A stretch of DNA of 64,000 bases from JAJYVT01 sp027339205. GTDB lineage: Bacteria; Actinomycetota; Acidimicrobiia; Acidimicrobiales; RAAP-2. The notes below the pieces were generated by a model. It had not been told where the DNA came from. It worked only from the letters and a program-made list of their open reading frames with translations, and ran no database searches. Numbering within the stretch: the stretch's first letter is position 1; each line of letters opens with the position of its first letter. Shown here piece by piece: positions 53,673 through 62,455 of the stretch. The translations under genes were made by a program, and so were the position numbers. Where the stretch lies: NCBI GenBank assembly GCA_027339205.1, contig DAHWOV010000047.1, forward strand, positions 1 to 64,000. The letters run 5' to 3'.

Positions 53673-55844
53673 TCAGCGGACGACGCCCGCCGCCGGTCGG
53701 GACTCGGCGACCGCCACGAAGCACGCGGCGTGCTGGCCGGGCGCCACCTCTTCGAGCACCGGCGTCTCGCGGCGGCACCGCTCGATGACGTACGGGCAGC
53801 GGGGAGCGAACCGGCACCCCGGCACGGGGTCGACCACCTTCGGCGGCTCGCCGGCGTCGGCGATGTCGGCGGCCGCGGCCGAAGGTGCGCTCGGGTCCGG
53901 CGCCGCGGAGAGGAGCAACTTCGTGTAAGGGTGCTGGGGGGAGGAGAGCACCTGCTCGGTCGGCCCCTCCTCCACGATGTGGCCCGCGTACATGACGAGG
54001 ACCCGGTCCGCGACGTAGCGCGCCGACGCGAGGTCGTGGGTGACGTAGAGGACCGAGACTCCCTCGTCCTGGCGGAGCCGGGACATCACGTTCAAGAGGC
54101 CGATGCGGATCGAGACGTCGAGCATCGAGACGGGCTCGTCCGCGAGGATCAGCTTTGGGCGCAGCGCAAGCGCTTGTGCAAATCCGATGCGCTGGCGCTG
54201 GCCGCCGGACAGCTCGTAGGGGTACTTGGCGAGCACGGCGCCCGGCGGCGTGAGGCCCACGGCTTGAAGCACGCGGCGTGCCTCGTCGCGCCTGGCGCCC
54301 CGGTCGAGGTCGGGCCGGTGCAGCTTCATGGCGCGCAGGATCCCGTGCCCGACGCGGTAGGCGGGGTTGATCGAGCTGTACGGGTCCTGGAACACCATCG
54401 GGACGTTGCCGCGATAAGCCAGGCGGTCCTTGCGGCTGCGCTGCTTGGAGAGGGGCCGCCCGGCGAACCGGATCTCGCCGGCAGTCGGGCGATAGACGAG
54501 CGCGAGGAGGCGGACGACCGTGCTCTTGCCGCTCCCGCTCTCACCGACGAGCGCCACGATCTCGCGCTCGCCGATGCGGAAGGAGACGTCGTCCACAGCG
54601 TGGAGGAAGCTCCTCGAGAGGATCCCGCCCATCTTGAAGTGCATCGACAGTGCCTCGACCTCGAGGAGCGGCGCCGCGATCTCCACCGGCGGGACCGTCT
54701 TCTGGCGGCGCGCGGGGCCGGCGAGGGTCACGGTTTCGGCCGCCTGCACGGTCTCGGCACCCGGCGCGGCGTCGCGCACCTGCACGGTCTCGGTGACGCG
54801 CTCGGGGGTGGTCCGCGCCCCCGACGCGATGGCCGAGCGCGCCGGCCCGCTCGGGCTGGGCGGCTCGACCCACGCGGGGTGGGGGTCGTAGCGGAGGCAG
54901 CGGACCAGCACGTCGTCCGCGGGGTAGAGCGCCGGTGCGACGTGCGCGCACGCGTCGAACGCGACCGTGCAGCGTGGGGCGAACCGGCATCCGGGGAATG
55001 GACTGGCCAGGTCGGGAGGAGACCCCGGGATGCCCGTCAAGGGGACCTTCGGGCCGCGGATCGACGGGAACGCCTCGAGCAGGCCGCGCGAGTAGGGATG
55101 CCGCGGGGAGGTGAAGACCTCGGAGGTGCGCCCGAGCTCCGCGACCTGTCCTGCGTACATCACCATGAGCCTGTCCGAGTACTGTCGGATCAGGGAAACG
55201 TCGTGAGTGACGAAGATCACCGCGAACCCGAACCGCTCCTGGAGGTCCTTGATCTGGCGCATGAGCGCGCGCTGGGCCACGACGTCCAACGCGGACGTCG
55301 GCTCGTCCATCATGACGAGCTGCGGCGTGAAGAGGAGAGCCATGGCGATCATCGCACGCTGTCGCATGCCCCCCGAGAGCTGGTGCGGGTAGCTGTCCAG
55401 GTGGACCGGGTCGATGGACACCAGTCGCAGCGCCTGGGCGGAGCGCTCGGCGATCTCCTCGTCGCTCATCGAGGAGTGCGCCCGGCAGGCGTCGCGCATC
55501 TGGGCTGCCACGGTCATGACGGGGTTGAGCGCGTTCATCGCGCTCTGCATGACGACCGAGAGCTCGCGCCAGCGGATGTGACGGAGCTGCTTGTCGGACA
55601 TCTCGACCATCTCCTCGCCGCGGAAGGTGACGCTTCCGGCGGTGACCCCGGCCGGCGGGCTGAGCAGTTGTGCGACCGCGAACAGGAGCGTCGACTTGCC
55701 GCAGCCGGACTCGCCGACGATGGCGAGGAACTCGCCAGAGGACACGTCGAGGTCGACGTCGTCGACTGCGACGACCGGGCTGTCCTCGGTCGCGTAGGCG
55801 ACCGAGAGCTGCCGCACTGAAAGGAGGGGTCCCTCGAGGGTCAT
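53673..55844 (-). CDS. Opp/Dpp-type ABC transporter, fused double ATP-binding protein
   Basis: 723 residues from ATG 55844, overlapping the permease stop. Two complete ATPase modules occur in one chain. Module 1 (~1-330): GESGCGKST, LSGGMRQRAMIAMAL, MMDEPTSALD. Module 2 (~400-723): GESGSGKST, LSGGQRQRIGFAQAL, LADEPVSMLD. Each ends with the Cys motif of oligopeptide ATPases (GCRFAPRCTVAFDAC and GCRFAPRCPYVIERC). They are joined by a ~60-residue Ala/Thr/Val-rich linker containing TVQ/TVT repeats. It is equivalent to OppD plus OppF and is the last gene of the importer operon. Confidence 0.92.
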   Translation of the reverse strand: MTLEGPLLSVRQLSVAYATEDSPVVAVDDVDLDVSSGEFLAIVGESGCGKSTLLFAVAQLLSPPAGVTAGSVTFRGEEMVEMSDKQLRHIRWRELSVVMQSAMNALNPVMTVAAQMRDACRAHSSMSDEEIAERSAQALRLVSIDPVHLDSYPHQLSGGMRQRAMIAMALLFTPQLVMMDEPTSALDVVAQRALMRQIKDLQERFGFAVIFVTHDVSLIRQYSDRLMVMYAGQVAELGRTSEVFTSPRHPYSRGLLEAFPSIRGPKVPLTGIPGSPPDLASPFPGCRFAPRCTVAFDACAHVAPALYPADDVLVRCLRYDPHPAWVEPPSPSGPARSAIASGARTTPERVTETVQVRDAAPGAETVQAAETVTLAGPARRQKTVPPVEIAAPLLEVEALSMHFKMGGILSRSFLHAVDDVSFRIGEREIVALVGESGSGKSTVVRLLALVYRPTAGEIRFAGRPLSKQRSRKDRLAYRGNVPMVFQDPYSSINPAYRVGHGILRAMKLHRPDLDRGARRDEARRVLQAVGLTPPGAVLAKYPYELSGGQRQRIGFAQALALRPKLILADEPVSMLDVSIRIGLLNVMSRLRQDEGVSVLYVTHDLASARYVADRVLVMYAGHIVEEGPTEQVLSSPQHPYTKLLLSAAPDPSAPSAAAADIADAGEPPKVVDPVPGCRFAPRCPYVIERCRRETPVLEEVAPGQHAACFVAVAESRPAAGVVR

Positions 55845-56848
55845 GGCAGGGATCGTGCCGCGTCCTTGCCCGGCGAGGGCACCGGGGCGGAGAACGGCAC
55901 GCGTGAGAGCTTCTTCACGGGTCGGAGGGCCGGATTCGCGATCTCGTCGAAGGCGTAGTTCAAGAGGGCGAAGGCCGCCCCGAGGCCGGCGACGAACAGG
56001 CCGGGCATGATCGCCCACAGCGGCATGCCCGCTTGCAGCGCTTCGCTGCTCTGCGCCCAGTAGAGCATCGTCCCCCAGCTGAGGGCGTTCGGGTCGCCGA
56101 GCCCGATGAACTGCAGGCCGGCCGCCGCGAGCACGGCGTACGCGGCCGACCCGAGGAATGTCGCGACGATGAGCGAGGTGAGCGTCGGCGTGATCTCGCC
56201 CATGATGATGAAGCTCGACCGCTCCCCGCGCACGCGGGCGGCTTCGAGGAAGTCCCGGTTGCGCAGCGACAACACCTGGGAGCGGAGTTGACGAGCGCCG
56301 AATGGCCAGCCCAGCAGGCCGAGCACGAGGATGATGTCGAGGGTCCCGACGTTGTTGAGGTACGCGGCGACCACGATGATGAGCGGGAATGTCGGGATCA
56401 CGAGGAGGACGTCGGTGAGCAGCGAGAGCGCGCCGTCGGCGACGCCGCCGCTGTAGGCGGCGCTCACGCCCACGATCACCGAGAGGACCGTCGAGATGCC
56501 GCCTGCGGCGAAGGCGATGACAAGCGTCTGCCGGGCTCCCCAGACGAGCTGGGAGAGGACGTCTTGGCCCTGTGACGTCGTGCCGAGCCAGTGCGCGGCC
56601 GAGGGACCGAGACCCGGGGCGAATGTCATCGCCGTCGGGCTGTAGGGCGCGATCAACCCCGGAATGGCAGCCAGCACCAGGAAGAAGAGGAGCAGGAGCG
56701 CTCCGGCGAAGGCCTTGCGGTTGTGGCGAAGCGCCCGCCAGAACTTGGCGCCCGGGACGCGGCGCCCCGGCTTGTCGGGGGGCTCCGCCTCTGCGGCAGC
56801 CGCCACTGCGGGTGCCGGGAGCTCGACCGGGATCCGGGCGACCGTCAC
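55841..56848 (-). CDS. Opp/Dpp-type ABC transporter permease (OppC-like)
   Basis: 335 residues from GTG 56848. A cytoplasmic Pro/Ala-rich N-terminus leads to FWRALRHNRKAFAGALLLL, the OppC start, then HWLGTTSQGQDVLSQLVWGA and six helices. The EAA loop is RNRDFLEAARVRGERSSFII. It partners the OppB-like permease encoded nine bases upstream. Overlaps the ATPase start by four bases. Confidence 0.93.
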   Translation of the reverse strand: MTVARIPVELPAPAVAAAAEAEPPDKPGRRVPGAKFWRALRHNRKAFAGALLLLFFLVLAAIPGLIAPYSPTAMTFAPGLGPSAAHWLGTTSQGQDVLSQLVWGARQTLVIAFAAGGISTVLSVIVGVSAAYSGGVADGALSLLTDVLLVIPTFPLIIVVAAYLNNVGTLDIILVLGLLGWPFGARQLRSQVLSLRNRDFLEAARVRGERSSFIIMGEITPTLTSLIVATFLGSAAYAVLAAAGLQFIGLGDPNALSWGTMLYWAQSSEALQAGMPLWAIMPGLFVAGLGAAFALLNYAFDEIANPALRPVKKLSRVPFSAPVPSPGKDAARSLP

Positions 56849-56857
56849 GCCCGACGC

Positions 56858-57850
56858 TCAGGCATGCTGGAGCTCCCGCGTCCTCGGGTCGATCAGGGCC
56901 GCCACGATGTCGGCAAGGAGCACGCACGCGAGCACCGCGACGGTGATCAAGAGGAACAGGGCCTGCATGAGCGGGAAGTCGTGCGCGCTCACAGAGTTCA
57001 AGAGCATGTAGCCGAGACCGGGGTAGTTGTACACCCACTCGACCAGGATCGCGCCCGACACGATGAAACCGAACGACATGGCGAACCCGGTCAGGTTGGG
57101 AAGGATCGCGTTCTTGCCTGCGTAGCGCCACATCACCTGCCACGACTTGAGCCCCTTCGCGCGGGCCATCCGTACGTAATCTTCGGCGAGCACCGTGATG
57201 GTGTTGTTCCGCATCGTCAGGATCCAACCCCCGACCGAGGTGACGAGGATCGTGAGCGCGGGCAGGAGCGCATGGTCGAGGACATCCCCGATGTAGCCGA
57301 GCGTGAAGGAGGGCACCGCTCCGAGCGAGTAGGCGCCTTCGTTCGGGAAGACGGTCAGGGTCGTCGCGAACGCGTAGATCGCAAGAAGGGCAAGCACGAA
57401 GTACGGAAAGCTCGAAAGGATGACGAAGATCGGCGGCAGCGCGCTGTCCAGCAACGAGCCTCGCCTCCACGCGCTCACCAGGCCGATCAGGGTGCCGGCG
57501 ACGAAGGCGATGATCGTGGTCGTCCCGAGAAGGCCGAGCGTCCAGGGGAGCGCGTCGAGCACCATGGTCCGCACCGGGGTGCCGAAGCTCGTCGTGATCG
57601 AGATCCCGAAGTTGAACGTCACCACGTGATGCCAGTACTCGACATACTGGGACCACAGACCCCCGCGTGTGCTGTGGGCGCCGAGCAGGACCGTGAGTGC
57701 CTTGATCGCCCGAGGGTTCAGGTGGGGATGCTCGGACTCGAGGGCCTGGACGGGGCTGCCCGGCATCAGCCGCGGCACGAGGAAGTTGAAGCTCACCGCA
57801 GCCCAGACCGTGACGACGAAGAAGAGGAGCCGTCGCAGCACGAACCTCAT
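56858..57850 (-). CDS. Opp/Dpp-type ABC transporter permease (OppB-like)
   Basis: 330 residues from ATG 57850. Begins RFVLRRLLFFVVTVWAAVSF, the typical OppB first helix, with FFVPRLMPGSPVQ-like sequence next. Six helices; EAA loop LAEDYVRMARAKGLKSWQVM and the final LVEWVYNYPGLGYMLLNSV with AHDFPLMQALFLLI are characteristic. Confidence 0.93.
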   Translation of the reverse strand: MRFVLRRLLFFVVTVWAAVSFNFLVPRLMPGSPVQALESEHPHLNPRAIKALTVLLGAHSTRGGLWSQYVEYWHHVVTFNFGISITTSFGTPVRTMVLDALPWTLGLLGTTTIIAFVAGTLIGLVSAWRRGSLLDSALPPIFVILSSFPYFVLALLAIYAFATTLTVFPNEGAYSLGAVPSFTLGYIGDVLDHALLPALTILVTSVGGWILTMRNNTITVLAEDYVRMARAKGLKSWQVMWRYAGKNAILPNLTGFAMSFGFIVSGAILVEWVYNYPGLGYMLLNSVSAHDFPLMQALFLLITVAVLACVLLADIVAALIDPRTRELQHA

Positions 57851-57911
57851 CTGCGCGGCCTCCTCTCCCTCGGTCTCATCGGTCGGGTCGTGCCATCTCG
57901 GATGCGGCGGC

Positions 57912-59600
57912 CTACTTGCAGCCAGCCTTGGGGTACAGGTGCAGCAGCACCACGGCCGCGTCGGGGGTGACGTACTGCGAGGGCTGCGCGTACGGGTCCT
58001 TCGGAGTGGGCCAGCCGCCGATGCACTGCGTGTCGTACTGGTACCAGTCCGGCTGCTCGGTCACTGGAATCGTCGGCACGTCTGTCAGCATCACCTTCTC
58101 GAGGTCGTCGACGATCTGGTGCTGCTTGGCGCTTGTCGTCGTGCTTGTGAACTCCTCGAAGAGCTTCTGGGTCTCCGGGCTCGCGTAGCGCTCGTAGTCG
58201 CCGTTCGCCGTCTTGCCGATCGGCGCGGTCGTCGCGTCGTTGAGCAGTGTCTCGAACTCGTAGTACGGACCCGGCCCCCCTGTGAACGCGTTCCACGCGA
58301 GCTGGTACTTGCCCGTCTGGACTCGGGCGGTATAGGTCGTGTTCTCGTAATTGCGCGCGGTCACCTGGATGCCCACCTTCGCCAGCTCTGCGATCGCGAC
58401 GTTCGCGGATGCCACCCAGTCGGAGTACGTCCCGTTGTTCACCATGGTGAACGAAAGTTTCTCATTGCCCTTGTGCATCACCCCTGTCGGGCCTTTCTTG
58501 AACCCTGCGTGCTGCAGGATCGCGAGCGCCTTCTTCGGGTCGTACGCGTACGCATTGCCGTACCGCTTGGCGAGGGAGCTGTCATACCATGTCTTGAAGG
58601 TCGGCAGGGGGACGCCCGTCTGGTTGGCCGGCAGCTCCTCGCCTCCTTCGCCGATCTTGGCTACCTTGGGCTTGTCGATGGCGTACGACATCGCGCGACG
58701 GACGGCCACGTTCGACAGGATCTTGTTCTTCAGGTTGATGAAGATGCTCACTGTGGAGACGGGCGGGCTCCACGCGTGGAAGTACTTCGGGTTCTTGTCG
58801 ATGTAGGTCTTCTTGATCCCGGGAATGTACTGGGCGCCCCACTGGTCCTTGCCGCTCGCCAGGTCCTCGTTGGCCGGCGTGTTGGAGAGGTACGCGGGGA
58901 AGTTCACCGTCTTGATCTTGGGGAGCCCTGCCTGCCAGTAATGGGGGTTCGCCTTGTACTCGACGTCGCTCCCGCTGCAGCTCTCGACGACGTAGGGACC
59001 GGTGCCGATCGGGTGGTTGTCGAGGAACGTTGTCGGGTTCTTCACCTTCGACCAAATGTACTCCGGCACGATCGGGGTCTTGGTGGCAATGCTGTAGAAG
59101 TACGGCACCGCGACGTGCTTGAACTGGAAGACGACCTGATCTGTTCCCTGCTGGGTGACGCTCGACAGGACGGACCAGTCGGCGTTGCCGTCGAGGGCCG
59201 GGTGCCGCTTCATGAGATTGAAGGAGAAGACGACGTCTGCGGCGGTGAACGGCTTGCCCGAGGACCAGGTGACGCCCTTTCGTATCGTGAAAGTGAGCGT
59301 CTTGTTTGTGTTGCTCCATGTCCACTTGGTCGCGAGCCACGGCGTGATTGTCTGAGGACGGAGCGCGTCCTCGAACGCGAGCTCTTCGTAGATGTAGCCG
59401 AAGGAGAATGTGCCGTCTGTCGGGTTGTAGGGATTGAAGTGGCAGGGCCACGTCTCCCCGTACTCGTCGGCGATGTTGAGCGGTGTGGCCGTCGCGGAGA
59501 TGCCCGCCCCGGCGGTCCCCCCCGAAGCGACGGTCCCCGCGCCTGCCGTCATGAGCAGCACTCCCAGAGCGCAGAGCACCCTCGTGCACGCGTGCCTCAT
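57912..59600 (-). CDS. Family 5 solute-binding protein of the Opp/Dpp-type importer
   Basis: 562 residues from ATG 59600. Signal peptide RVLCALGVLLMTAGAGTVAS, without an obvious lipobox cysteine. The mature protein has the family-5 landmarks: RPQTITPWLATKWTWSNTNK, LTFTIRKGVTWSSGKPFTAA, the NPHYW motif (KANPHYWQAGLPKIKTV) and VAVRRAMSYAIDKPKVAKI. The family binds peptides but also cello-, chito- and other oligosaccharides; with GH2 and ROK neighbours a sugar ligand is more likely. First gene of the importer operon. Confidence 0.92.
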   Translation of the reverse strand: MRHACTRVLCALGVLLMTAGAGTVASGGTAGAGISATATPLNIADEYGETWPCHFNPYNPTDGTFSFGYIYEELAFEDALRPQTITPWLATKWTWSNTNKTLTFTIRKGVTWSSGKPFTAADVVFSFNLMKRHPALDGNADWSVLSSVTQQGTDQVVFQFKHVAVPYFYSIATKTPIVPEYIWSKVKNPTTFLDNHPIGTGPYVVESCSGSDVEYKANPHYWQAGLPKIKTVNFPAYLSNTPANEDLASGKDQWGAQYIPGIKKTYIDKNPKYFHAWSPPVSTVSIFINLKNKILSNVAVRRAMSYAIDKPKVAKIGEGGEELPANQTGVPLPTFKTWYDSSLAKRYGNAYAYDPKKALAILQHAGFKKGPTGVMHKGNEKLSFTMVNNGTYSDWVASANVAIAELAKVGIQVTARNYENTTYTARVQTGKYQLAWNAFTGGPGPYYEFETLLNDATTAPIGKTANGDYERYASPETQKLFEEFTSTTTSAKQHQIVDDLEKVMLTDVPTIPVTEQPDWYQYDTQCIGGWPTPKDPYAQPSQYVTPDAAVVLLHLYPKAGCK

Positions 59601-59613
59601 CGGTGTCCTCCTG

Positions 59614-60651
59614 TCATCTGACAGTCTCCACTGTCTCCACTGTCGTCACTGTCGTCACTGTCGTCACTGTCGTCGTCCCAGCCGATACCGGCGCAGCCCT
59701 CGTGCCCACCTGCGCGGCGAGCCCGAGGCCGAGGTCGGCTGCGCCTCGCAGCGGCGCGTCGAACGGGTATGCGCCCAGGACCAGCTCCGGAGGGAACGGC
59801 ACGTGCTCGTCGAGCGCGCGGCGCAAGGGCCCCTCGATGCGACCCCACGCCCGCACCATTCCCCCGCCTACCGCGATGCGCTGTGGGTCGATGGCGATCG
59901 CCAGGTTCACCAGGTGGAAGCTGAGCTCTTCGAGGAACCCGTCAAGGACCCGGGCTGCGCGTCCGTCGTCACCGGTGCCGGCCGTCGCGAACAGATCTGC
60001 CACTCTCGCGGCATCCGCGGCGGTGCGGCCGTCGCCGCCCGGACCGTTCTGCTCGCCTGCCAGTGCCCGCGCCATCCCCATGCCGCTGACGAGGTCCTCG
60101 AGGACCTCGGCGTCGTGGCCTGCTCCCGCTCTGCCGTCGGCGTGCTCGGGTGCCCGGTGGGCGCGAGGCGGTCGGCGTGGCAGCGCGTACCCCACCTCCC
60201 CGGCGGCGCCGTGCGCGCCGTGCAGCACAGTGCCGCCCGTCACGATGCCGACGGCGAACCCGGTCCCGAGGTTGACGTAGATGGCGGGATCGCACCCGGC
60301 GAGCGCCCCGTGGCGCAGCTCAGCCTGCGCCGCGAGCTTCACGTCGGTTGCTACGACTGCGGGCGCGCCGAAGGACGCCTCCAGCCTCCGGCGAAGCGGC
60401 AGCCTGTCCCACCCGCGGATGGCAGGCGAGAGCACGACGCCGTCCTCCCCAGGTATCCCGAAGGTGCACGCGCCCACGGCAAGGAGCCGTGCGTCGCCCA
60501 CGAGGCGGCGACCCAGCTCGACGCCGAGCGCGAGGTTCGCGTCGGCGTCCAGCTGCGGTGTCGTGGAGACGAGGTCGCTGTCGATCCAGCGCCCTGAGGG
60601 GGTGCAGGTGCAGGCCGCGATCTTGGTCCCGCCGAAGTCGATGGCGAGCAC
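59614..60651 (-). CDS. ROK family sugar kinase
   Basis: 345 residues from GTG 60651, where VLAIDFGGTKIAAC forms the usual start with the phosphate-binding loop; GTG 60765 would add 38 low-complexity residues. Other marks: the catalytic Asp in VVATDVKLAAQAEL, YVNLGTGFAVGIVTGG, LHGAHGAAGEVGYAL and IAVGGGMVRAWG. The zinc CxCGxxGC motif after the AAGEVGY segment is missing. Likely phosphorylates glucose, GlcN or GlcNAc released by the GH2 enzyme (inference). The C-terminus is built from five 9-bp repeats (59629-59673; TTV units). Confidence 0.85.
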   Translation of the reverse strand: MLAIDFGGTKIAACTCTPSGRWIDSDLVSTTPQLDADANLALGVELGRRLVGDARLLAVGACTFGIPGEDGVVLSPAIRGWDRLPLRRRLEASFGAPAVVATDVKLAAQAELRHGALAGCDPAIYVNLGTGFAVGIVTGGTVLHGAHGAAGEVGYALPRRPPRAHRAPEHADGRAGAGHDAEVLEDLVSGMGMARALAGEQNGPGGDGRTAADAARVADLFATAGTGDDGRAARVLDGFLEELSFHLVNLAIAIDPQRIAVGGGMVRAWGRIEGPLRRALDEHVPFPPELVLGAYPFDAPLRGAADLGLGLAAQVGTRAAPVSAGTTTVTTVTTVTTVETVETVR

Positions 60652-60834
60652 CGTCCCTCTCGCGCCGCTCCCGCCCCCGTCGCCGTGTGCCTCAGTCGGT
60701 CCCAGCGCTTCCCCCCTCTCGGTGCTACGCGCGGCGGCCGGTGAAGCTCCACGCCCCCGCGTCACTCCAAATAGGAAACTATCTTGATCGTAGTGTCCGT
60801 GGCAAGCGGCGAGAGGCGTGCCAAGCTCCGAGCG
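60652..60834. promoter_or_regulatory. Divergent control region between the ROK kinase and ROK repressor
   Basis: In this GC-rich window 60766-60793 is a small A/T-rich island, CCAAATAGGAAACTATCTTG. TAGGAAA followed by an imperfect inverse resembles the TAGGAAA/TTTCCTA dyads bound by actinobacterial ROK repressors. It is well placed to control both divergent genes. Operator role is inferred. Confidence 0.4.
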
Positions 60835-62118
60835 ATGACCGACCCCGTCGCGCAACCAGCGGAGCAGGGCGGTCCTTCCCCGGACGTGCCCGAGCGCTTG
60901 GACGCCTGGGGGCCTTCGCCCGGGGCGTACGCGGCTGAGCTGCGCGAGGCGCGGCGTGGGGTGAAGCCGCAACTGATGAGGGCGATGAACGAGCGGGTGG
61001 TGCTCGAGGTCGTCCGCTCGGAAGGACCCGTGTCGCGCGGCGAGCTCTCGCACCTCTCGGGCCTCTCCAAGCCGACCGTCGCCGTGGCGATCACGGCGCT
61101 CGAAAGGGACGGGCTCGTGCGGGTAGCGGGCTTGCGCTCCGGGGCGCGAGGCCCGGCGACGACCCTCTACGAGATCCGCCCGGAGTCGGGCTTCGTGCTC
61201 GGTCTCGACGTCGGACGCGAGTACCTCCGTGGGGCGATCGCCGACATCACCGGCCGTGTGCACGCCCGGAGCGCTCGGCGCGTGACGGTGGCGGCCGCCG
61301 GCCACCGGGTCGCGGAGCTGCTCGGTCTCGCCGACAGCCTTTGCGAAGAAGCCGCCGTCCAGCGACGCCGCGTGACCCAGGTCGTCGTCGGGAGCCCAGG
61401 CGTCCTCGATCCGGCCAGGGGGACGCTCGTCGCCGCGCGCAACCTTCCGGGCTGGGGGCGCTTCGGGGTCGTCCAGGAGCTGAAGGAGGCGCTCGGCCGC
61501 TCGACGGTCGTCGAGAACGACATTGCGTTGGCGGCCCTCGCAGAGCGCGACCTCGGCCACGGACGGGGCGTTGGCACGTTCTGTTTCGTGAGCGTCGGCA
61601 CGGGCATCGGGATGGGACTGGTCATCGATGGACGGCTGCATCGCGGGGCGCGGGGCGCCGCAGGCGAGATCGCGTACTTTCCCATCGGCGGCACCGCGCG
61701 GGACGCGAGTCCCGGGCGGGTCCGCCACCACGGCGAGCTCGAGAGCGCGGCGTCTGCCTCGGCGGTGGTGCGGGCGGCGCGCCGAGCAGGCGTGATGGGC
61801 GCGAGCTCAGCGCGCCGTGTCTTCGCGGCGGCAGAGGCGGGGGACAGTCGGGCACGCGAGATCGTCGAAGATGAGGCGCTTCTGGTGGCCAAGGCGGTCG
61901 CGTCGGTTGCTGCCGTGGTGGATCCGGAGCTCGTGGTGCTGGGTGGCGGCATCGGCCGCGCGCCCGGCTTCGCCGCCCGCGTGGCCGAAGCGCTCGAAGG
62001 GATCTTCCCGTTCGCGCCGCGCCTGGTCGTGAGCGCGCTCGGCGACGACGCGGTGGCTGACGGCTGCCTCGCCCTCGGCGGAGAGATCGCCTGGCGCCTT
62101 CTCCTCGAGCGGTCTTGA
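60835..62118 (+). CDS. ROK family transcriptional repressor (NagC/XylR type)
   Basis: 427 residues from ATG 60835 (GTG 60793 possible). A winged helix-turn-helix (SRGELSHLSGLSKPTVAVAI, residues ~66-90) precedes a ROK sugar-binding domain: FVLGLDVGREYLRGAIADI, VVENDIALAALAERDLGHG, FVSVGTGIGMGLVIDGRLHRG and VVLGGGIGRAPGFAARVAEAL. The zinc-binding cysteines expected after GARGAAGEIAYFPIGG are absent. It is divergent from the kinase and importer genes, so it probably represses them until a sugar or sugar phosphate binds. Confidence 0.9.
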   Translation: MTDPVAQPAEQGGPSPDVPERLDAWGPSPGAYAAELREARRGVKPQLMRAMNERVVLEVVRSEGPVSRGELSHLSGLSKPTVAVAITALERDGLVRVAGLRSGARGPATTLYEIRPESGFVLGLDVGREYLRGAIADITGRVHARSARRVTVAAAGHRVAELLGLADSLCEEAAVQRRRVTQVVVGSPGVLDPARGTLVAARNLPGWGRFGVVQELKEALGRSTVVENDIALAALAERDLGHGRGVGTFCFVSVGTGIGMGLVIDGRLHRGARGAAGEIAYFPIGGTARDASPGRVRHHGELESAASASAVVRAARRAGVMGASSARRVFAAAEAGDSRAREIVEDEALLVAKAVASVAAVVDPELVVLGGGIGRAPGFAARVAEALEGIFPFAPRLVVSALGDDAVADGCLALGGEIAWRLLLERS

Positions 62119-62455
62119 GCGCCCCGACCGCCCGCTCGGCGCTTCGGCGCCGTTCCGGGTGCGAGAGCCGTCGCTGCGAGTGAGCGCAACGTTGATGACC
62201 GGGCCTTCATTGATCAGGTATCGGTCTCGGGGTTGCCACCGAAGAAGGTTGGTGGGCCATCCCTTGGCCGTGGCGCCTCGCCTCGGCTCGACCTGCGGAT
62301 CGAGCCCGACCTTGGCATGCTCTTCGCGAGCGTGCCGACGAGGAGCATCGCAGCATCTGCGCGCTCGCCCGGGACGCGGGGCGTACCCGACCACGCCGAC
62401 GAGCGCGTGCCTGTCTTGAAGAACGTCGGTGCGTATCGTTGATGACCCGCGAGCC
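62119..62455. other. Intergenic region, no gene seen
   Basis: 337 bases between the ROK repressor and the next ORF. A minus-strand open frame crosses it but lacks coding character and a start. No strong hairpin or promoter was found. Confidence 0.5.

Noticed and set aside
55845..57656. Upstream extension of the fused ATPase frame
   Set aside because: The frame is open but overlaps both permease genes; ATG 55844 overlapping the permease stop is the natural start.
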